A DNA stretch of 64,000 nt from Lonicera japonica. Lineage: Eukaryota; Streptophyta; Magnoliopsida; Dipsacales; Caprifoliaceae. Below are positions 56,920 through 64,000 of the stretch, in pieces. A model generated the notes under the pieces. That model did not search any database and was not told the origin of the DNA. It saw only the letters and a program-made list of their open reading frames with translations. Numbering within the stretch: position 1 is the first letter of the stretch; every line of letters starts with the position of its first letter. The stretch covers positions 4,194,501-4,258,500 of the forward strand of contig CM038469.1 in NCBI GenBank assembly GCA_021464415.1. Direction: 5' to 3'. The translations under genes and the position numbers were made by a program.

Positions 56920-59900
56920 TTAAGGAAGACGAAGATATAAAGGAATTAGATCTGAGAAATGTTTTGGAGGGGAGTCGTCCCACACACTGAATGCACTGTT
57001 GGAGTTGATCCACGTCTTTGTAACATCAGGGTAATGGTGAACCAATACATCTTTTAGGCTTTCTGTGGAATTAACCCAACTTAGTCCTTTCTTTGTGTAT
57101 GTCTCCTCATTGTAATTGCTTGTAAAGAATTTATCTGCTTCAAGCCTCCTACCATTTTAATTTCAATCCAACATTTATAAATATTAAAAGTTAAATAACA
57201 ATAATTCCCAACAAATATTCTATTTCTTCATAAACATTTATCCATAAATTAAAACTATTCACATATATTTAACAGCGAGTGAGTGCGTTGCAATGGTACG
57301 TGGTGAATAATCCAATCTTTAATTGCTTGTGAAAAATATAGTGTGCTCCTTTCTTACCAAAGAGCCTGTTGGGTGACATTTCAAGTGGTTAATTTTCGGT
57401 GCAAGTAAGAGTGTAAAACAAGTTTAACAAACTTTGTCGCCTAGTGGTAAAAGTGATCTTCGTCTTCCTTCAATATTATAGCATGGATAATTTAATTTAT
57501 TATTTTTTGGATTCATATAATTTGCAACTTTAGAGGGTTTAACTAGCCTTTTCTCATTTGAGCCGATACGTTCTATATAAGTGATACAAAGTGTTAAGTG
57601 GTGTTAAACTTAGATATCGCTTTCACATTTATAAGCTTACCATACCCTTGCTTGCACCAAAGAAATTAAAGAAAACAGTTAAAAGTATATAGTCATATCA
57701 CATATTTGATCAAACTGTAATTAGGTGTACCTTGATGCCATCAAGAGAAATATAATAAAAGCAGTCTCGCTTATTGCAAAACCCTTTATCTTCTTCTCTG
57801 CCATGAGTCCTACTAACAAATCAAGCTCCTCCACATCATCACCGTAAACCTCTTTAAGTATATTGATAGCCTCCTTGTCATCCGTCAGATCATCCCATTT
57901 GGAGATAGGAATCAATAAGAGGGACCTACGAAAGTCATTGTATCTGGCAACTTTCCTCTCTCGATCCCGAAAAACTGCATCATCCACACTACGAATTAGT
58001 ACCTCTATCGCATAGAATCTGGCTTAAACCTAAATTTAGATTAACTAGTTTATTAATTTATTTAGCAAAAGCATCTACAACTTCTTTATTTAATTTAAAT
58101 GAAAAAGATCTTAATGTCTGTCCAAAAAATAAATATTCAATTAATAGATTTGTCAGTGCTAAGTGCCAGTGAGAAAATATTTGAAATATGATGTTTTAAT
58201 ATGAAATTTAAAAATTGAATTTCAAGTGCCGGTGAGAAAATATTTGAAATATGATTTTTTAATATGAAATTTCAAAATTGAATTTCAAAATCTGTTTGCA
58301 TGTTTTAGTTTTCTGAATAAACCTCTAAATCTCTCTTTGAATGTTAAGCAAATTTTAGTCACTAATGGTCTATTTGATAATAACATGAAAAAAGAAAATA
58401 AAAACAATTAATTTTTGTGAGAAGTTAGAAAATAAGTTGAAACATGTGGTGAGATGTTTTCTTACTTTGAGACTTTTTCTACGAAAACATTTTCTTTGGT
58501 GGTTGAAAAAGAAAAATTTTGACAAAAAAATTATGAAAAATGAAAAATATCTACTCATAAAATGAACATGAAATTAAGAGTATCTTATCATATGACTCGA
58601 CTTATTTTCCAACTTCTTATCAAATCAAGTGTTTTTGTTTTTATTTTTTATGTTATTATCAAAACGGAGCTTTTAAGTTTTTAAATCCTTTTAAAAAGCA
58701 AATACAAAATTTAAAGATCTAAGGCCTCGTCTGATTCAGGTATTAGGATCAGTGGGATTAATAATACCGGTATTAATAGTACTGGATTATTAATCCTGGT
58801 ATTAATTTAATACCAATACCTTGTTTGATTCATGCAGTGTTAATACTGGGATATCTCATGCTGATGTTAATACCATGTTTTGTTATATAACTCGTATACT
58901 GGATTATATTTTGGACTAACAAAATAAAAATATTTTTTTTAAAAAAAAAATTTTAAAAAAAATTTAATTTTTTTTAAAAAATAAATAAATAATTTTTTTA
59001 AAAATTAAATTAAAATAATTATAATATAGTAGTAGTAGACTAGTAGTAGTGGTAGTGGCATTTTTGAAAATATTATCGTAGTAATGACATTTTTGAAAAT
59101 ATATGGTTCATTTTTCTTAATTCTGGATAAACAATACCACCCCCCTGGTATTAAATTATAGCACAAAGAGTGGTATTAAGTTAGTACCGGTATTAGTAAC
59201 CCAGCACATTTGTACGAATCAAACAAGGTATTATAAAAAAAATTATATTAATAATCTCATCCCACTTTTTAATACCCGAATCAAACGAGGCCTAAATGAA
59301 TCAGTATTATGCTTACGTTTAGGGGTGGGAAAATGTACCAATAATACCGTACCAACTTGTACCAAACCGAACCATTACCAAAATATACCGAAATTTGGTA
59401 ATGGTACAATACCAATCGGTATTGTACCATACCGAATTTTTTTGGTACGGCACCGGTACTCAAACTCATTACCGACGGTATACCGTACCATACCGAAATT
59501 TTGGTATTACCACGGTATACCGTACCGAACCGAACCAAGTGTGCCAATTATACCAAATACATTAAATTACCAAATTAATTACCAATAGTCTAATTATTTA
59601 TATATTTGTGTATTTCAGTATTTATATATTTGTGAATAGACTATAGAGTATAATTGTTAGAGTATGAAAATAAATAAAAAATAATACAGTTTGTGTATTT
59701 ATGTATATATATATTTATATATATGAAATCAGTAATCTATGTATTTGTATATTTATTAATTTATATATATATATATATCTGTAATTTGAGTATTTTTATA
59801 TCTGTGTAATAAAGACATATATATATATATATATATATGTTTATTAATTGCATGTAGCATTATTAAACAATAGATGCTAGAAAAAGGAGTTATGATTTAC

Positions 59901-62900
59901 AATGCATAGGAATAGGAGTATATGTATTAGCATGCATGCAGTTGTTAGTTGATTAAATTGAAAATGAACTTGATTACAATTTAACATTATTGACCAGCTT
60001 ATGATAGGATTTTGTTTGCTTTGTTTTCTATTTTTTTATTTTTAAATAATGATAAGCTGACCTTGTTTGACAAATTATAAATGATTTGATGGTTGTATTC
60101 ATTTTCAGTTTGATAGTAAATAAGTACCTTAAAATGTTTAAATTAAAATTGTTAATAGTAGTTAAAAAACAATTGGTTAAATAAGTTGGTATACGTGTGT
60201 AACAGTGCGTAAGAGCATCTCTAATTGAATATATTATTAAAATTGGTTAGAATGTTTATTTTTCTCAATAATTAAAATTGTGGGATCTATTATTTGTATA
60301 ATTGGATTAGTGTTTATAGACCGTTAAGGGTATGCAATCGTCTTTTTTTTTTAGGATTGATTTTTTGGTAATGTACCGTACCAATCCGTACCATACCAAT
60401 ATTTCGGTATACCGAAGTTTTGGTATGGTAATGGTAATAGATTTTGGCGTACCGAATTTTCGGTACGGTACTCGGTATACTCGGTATGGTACGGTATTGT
60501 ACCAAATCTACCCCTACTTACGTTCAAGAGCAAGTAGGTCAATTCGATCAGGTCTATTTTCACCGTCCATATCTTGTGGAATAATGTCCCTGAGCCACAC
60601 TGGATAGTTCCAAAGCACAAGTGCCCCACTTGCTTGGTGGCCCATTGAAACCATCATCCTTTTAAATCCAATTTCCGATAAAGTCTTCTCTCCCTCAACT
60701 CCAACCAGATTGGACATTTCAACCCTGTCATTATTTGAACATCAAGTCTCTTGTTGATTATAAAGTGAAAAATAAAAATAAATTTAATTAATTTTGATAA
60801 AAAAATAAAAAATAAATTATGTAATAGGGGTGATATTTACTTGATTTTTAAATTTTTTCTTAAATAAATTGACTTTATTTGGTGGTGAGAAAAAATTTTC
60901 ACAAAAAATATAAAAAAATGCAGAATATCTACACAAAAAATAAGTAGTATCTCTCACATTGTTTTCTATTTTTCACACAAACTAACTAAAATTATTTTCT
61001 TTTTCTATTTTTGCAATCAAACGGAGCCTAAAGATACAAATAAATTGAGCTAATTTTTTTAAAGGAGCTTAAAAATTAAGGATCGGATTTTTTAATTTAG
61101 AAAATTTTAGAATGGGGTATATAATATTTTTTTTAAAGATGCAATTCTTGGGAACAATATCTCTCAGCTATAATTAGTATCTTTCAATTTTAATACCAGT
61201 ATATATATTGTCTCTGCAAGCAGAATAATTAAGATATACTGGTTGTGCTTTAAAATTTTGATTTAACAAATAATACGAAACAATATTTATTAGCAATTAT
61301 ATCTTTTAAAAATAAAATAAATTACTACATATTAAAATATTTAAATTTAGCGATCGAATCTTAATTTTTTTTATATTTTTTTCATAAAATAACGGTTGGC
61401 CCAAAAAGAATGAAAAATTTGGAGTGAGATAGACAATATACTCTTTAATCAACGGTGGATATTTGTTGCGTCCCGGTACTGCATTGATGTTCCTAAGAAG
61501 GAGGTGATCGGGTAGAAGCGAGTGCATCCTATAAACGCTGGTAAATTCCTCGGTCAACGAATATGGTACACCATAATTCTCGGTCTTCTTTAAACCCACA
61601 ATCCCTCCCAAAATGAGCCCACCAACATGGCCAAATATATCCTTAAATCTCTTCCCCAATAATCCGTACCTGATCAATTAGATTAACATAATCAAATTAA
61701 AAAAGAACCATCTGCTAATCAATTTAATTTATATCTTCAAAAATAATTCAGAATTATCAAATCGGATACATTAATGAATTGTACATTTTAAAAGTGTAGA
61801 ATATACTAACGCATCTAATACAATATGAATAAGTGGTAATTATTTCGATAAGTGTAGTACGGTCTATTGTTTAACGTTGTTTGATTGATTACCAGTTGGC
61901 TCGCATTCCAGCAAGTAATGTGTTATTTTTGAGAAGCTCAACGGTCCAATCAATTGTATGTACTTTTGCGATTACAGCAGACGTCACTAGTGCTGCATGA
62001 CGGTACAATTGTTCATCGTCTAGTTTGGGATATTCCATCTGAAAATTTGATCTCAGAATTTAAGAAACAAGTTTTCTCATAAAAGACTTTATAAAAAAAC
62101 TTAATCAATTATATAGCGGTACGTACCTTCAAGACTTCACAAACTGCATTATGTTCTTTTATAAAGAGAGCCTGCAATACCGAGACGCCAGTCCAACTGT
62201 TGCGAATATCACCAGAGATGGCAATACCGTTTTCGTCATGAAGAAGAAGGTCGTCGTCTGATATTTTAAGCTTCCCATCCTTAAAAGTTCTTACCTTTTG
62301 TGACATTTTTTTGTTGCTTCCATATATTACACTTCCATCCCTTCGCAAGCAACATTACTAATGTAAAACTATGCAAAAATTAACACGAAAATTCTAGTAG
62401 TGATAGAAATGCATATATATATATATATAGTAGAACTATGTCCGGAGAAGTTTTTTATCTTTTGTCCATTTTTTCTTGTAAAAATTGCTTGGTATAAATG
62501 ACAACTTAAGATTGCTTAATTGCACAATTCTTCATCAATGAACTAGAGCTTCAATTTCAGTAGTTTTTTCTTTTTATATGATCTTAGATTTCAAATGCTA
62601 TAATCAACCTACAAATTAAAATTGATTAGGGATTGTGATGATAGTAAAAATGAAAAATGATGGCAATATTGCCGAATCAATATACAATTTTATAAGTAAA
62701 GAGTACAACTTCTCAAAGCAGTGCTACGCTCAGGTAAAGAGAATATTGCCGAAATATAATCATACCACCAAGGTGTTCGAGTATTCAAGTGCCCACTTTC
62801 AATACCATCAGATACACCTGTAGGAACCTCCTTCGTCTTATAAAACTTGAAGGATTTAAGGGGACATTCACTTGCAACTTCTTCAGGTGCAATTAGCTCA

Positions 62901-63171
62901 ATCTGCCAACATGCATGAATTATTATTCTCCCATAATCAAATCTAAATATCTAATTCACAAATATTTAATTAGATGATCGAAGAAATATTGGTGTTTATA
63001 TTTTATAATTTGTTAATTTACTTGCTGAGTATCCTCTAAGTGGTCAATCCAGTCATGTATCATAAATTGTATCCAAGAAACTGCTATCACGTTGAATTGT
63101 TTTCCCGTGTCTATAAGTTCTCGACGTGCCAAAAGCTTTGTCGCAACTACCATAGGATCTGGCCTCATTAC
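56920..63171 (-). CDS. DOX: Alpha-dioxygenase, copy 2, exons 3-10 (5' end not in window)
   Basis: Exons from 5' to 3' are: 63,171-63,022; 62,902-62,766; 62,340-62,127; 62,038-61,893; 61,669-61,442; 60,724-60,522; 57,974-57,731; 57,148-56,920. All have GT/AG junctions and open, in-phase frames with the same lengths as copy 1 (exon 9 one base longer, i.e. intact). Key residues are all present: FMIHDWIDHLED (distal His region), VYRMHSLLP (catalytic Tyr, proximal His), MVSMGHQASGAL, RDRERKVARYNDFRR and the C-terminus LIPLYLRLP with TAA at 56,922-56,920. The enzyme would 2-hydroperoxidise fatty acids. Exons 1 and 2 are not found up to 64,000, because the intron upstream of exon 3 runs into foreign DNA at ~63,681. 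The gene may continue beyond the window with a long intron, as in copy 1, or be 5'-truncated. Confidence 0.85.
58157..58290. repeat. 66-bp tandem duplication in intron 9 of DOX copy 2 (exon 8-9 interval)
   Basis: 'gtgagaaaatatttgaaatatgat.ttttaatatgaaattt.aaaattgaatttcaa' occurs twice in a row. Copy 1 has it once (10,788-10,850). Confidence 0.8.
58723..59292. mobile_element. Tourist/PIF-Harbinger-like MITE in DOX copy 2
   Basis: The ends ggcctcgtctgattcaggtatta and taatacccgaatcaaacgaggcc form a terminal inverted repeat of at least 23 bp with few mismatches. A 3-bp TAA duplication flanks it (58,720-58,722 and 59,293-59,295). Copy 1 has the empty site 'gatctaaatgag' at ~11,250. It is 570 bp, non-coding. 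TAA duplication and GG-start ends fit PIF/Harbinger. Confidence 0.85.
59320..60516. mobile_element. Non-autonomous hAT element at the exon 8 splice donor of DOX copy 2
   Basis: The ends are TAGGGGTGGG and CTACCCCTA. The perfect 8-bp duplication cttacgtt flanks it (59,312-59,319 and 60,517-60,524). Sub-terminal repeats of 'ggtatggtacggta'/'taccgaaatttcgg' lie at both ends. No transposase. Its ends resemble those of the 4.25-kb hAT at 45,559. Copy 1 has the unoccupied site at 11,273-11,280 (cttacttt). Confidence 0.9.
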
Positions 63172-63681
63172 CTGAATATAAATCGTCTTAGTTTATTAAA
63201 AATATTGAAAAAAATCAATTACAATAAACTTGTAAGCAGATTGTCCGGTTGGCCAATACCACTTTGCACCAATTTTCGGCCACCACCTGCATATTTCTCA
63301 AAGCGCAGGCAACAGAAAACCACCAGTAATTATATATGAATGCCTGATCTACTAGCGAATAATTTTGTTGGTTGCAATTGGTCGCGAGACTTTGATACAT
63401 AATAGATCCTTAAAACTAATGGAAAAATTACAAGTAACTAGCTTTTTATATATTTGGGTAATCTGCATTTGGAGCTAGCACAGGCTAATATTCTCCTTGC
63501 TTTATGTTTGACGCAGAAGAAACAACTGATCACATTGTTAAAAAAAACTCTAATACTATACTATCTTAGCTGCTTTTTTTTTGACGCACCAACAACAAAT
63601 TCAAGGGTATTAGCATATAGCGCATTTGTTTAGAGATTTTTTTTCAAATTTGAACAAAAAGAATTGTCTCATTTAATTAAG

Positions 63682-64000
63682 GTCAGAGCCAGCCCTCGGC
63701 ATAGGCGATCCATACGGTCACCTAGTGCCCCCGACGTAACAGGCCCAAGACTTTTTTTTTTATATATATATAAGTTGTAGTAGGTAAAATTAAAATAATT
63801 TTTGGCTGAATAAAAGAGAACAACAAGACAATTGTTCTAGTAGGTGATGGTGCTTGTCTTGCAACTCGAGTTTGAAGTCTTGGTATGGACGGGATTGAGG
63901 GTTTTTTTTTTTTAACAAGTACACAAGCCCAAGTTCCCAATTCAACTAATATAAAAAAAGAAAATGCAATAAAATAAACCTAAACCTTATATATGGATGA
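63682..64000. mobile_element. Foreign sequence interrupting DOX copy 2, probably a transposon end
   Basis: Homology with copy 1 (14,840-14,870) stops after 'catttaattaa'. The new sequence begins with ggtcagagccagccctcggcataggcg and continues to the window end. CAGAGCCNGCCC-type starts occur at some hAT ends, so an hAT is possible. A tRNA-promoter-like patch (taggtgatggtg ... gagtttgaagtc, 63,840-63,877) would instead suggest a SINE. The right end is outside the window. Confidence 0.4.

Noticed and set aside
59281..60629. Overlapping frames on both strands rich in YGTVP/RYGT
   Set aside because: They are translations of ggtacggtat/ataccgtacc repeats within the hAT element.

Overview
The window reads as nuclear DNA of a flowering plant, most likely a eudicot. 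It is AT-rich, its one recognisable host gene has many introns, and most of the rest is transposable-element sequence of plant families (Ty1-copia, Ty3-gypsy, hAT, Helitron, CACTA, MITEs, a tRNA-like SINE). I cannot name the species.

Host genes. Two copies of a fatty-acid alpha-dioxygenase gene (DOX/PIOX family) lie on the minus strand. Copy 1 (9,554-26,690) has all ten exons. Joined, they have the length of a 631-residue protein, but exon 3 carries a stop just after the distal haem-histidine region and exon 9 has a one-base deletion, so it is a pseudogene. Its first intron is about 11.4 kb because repeats, including a copia retrotransposon, sit inside it. Copy 2 (56,920-63,171) shows exons 3 to 10, all open and in phase. 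Exons 1 and 2 are not seen before the window ends, because homology to copy 1 stops at about 63,681 where foreign, transposon-like sequence begins. Comparing the copies shows empty sites: a SINE and a MITE are only in copy 1; a Harbinger-type MITE, an hAT element and a 66-bp duplication are only in copy 2.

Layout. 1-1.74 kb: DNA transposon with long inverted ends and a probable hAT nested in it. 1.76-5.06 kb: LTR piece, 3' end of a gypsy pol, and its 3' LTR. 5.07-8.14 kb: degenerate copia element. 8.1-9.5 kb: unassigned. 9.55-26.7 kb: DOX copy 1; intron 1 holds an LTR remnant, a CACTA end, a 235-bp tandem repeat and a copia element (about 19.1-25.2 kb). 27-30.4 kb: 5' flank with a dispersed repeat and a Helitron. 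30.4-39.5 kb: broken gene of the putative gypsy-type transposon domain family, interrupted by a solo LTR and followed by an 80-bp hairpin-forming tandem array that carries a SINE. 39.5-44.3 kb: unclassified repeats. 44.3-56.8 kb: wreck of a large Tat/Ogre-like gypsy element with a 4.25-kb hAT transposon in its gag, two tandem-repeat fields and an LTR. 56.9-63.7 kb: DOX copy 2. 63.7-64 kb: inserted sequence of unknown extent.

Nothing here forms a novel operon-like system. The parts most worth a second look are the diverging DOX pair with its dated insertions, the hAT insertion whose target-site duplication preserves a splice donor, the hairpin tandem array, and the palindromic repeats inside two LTR families.
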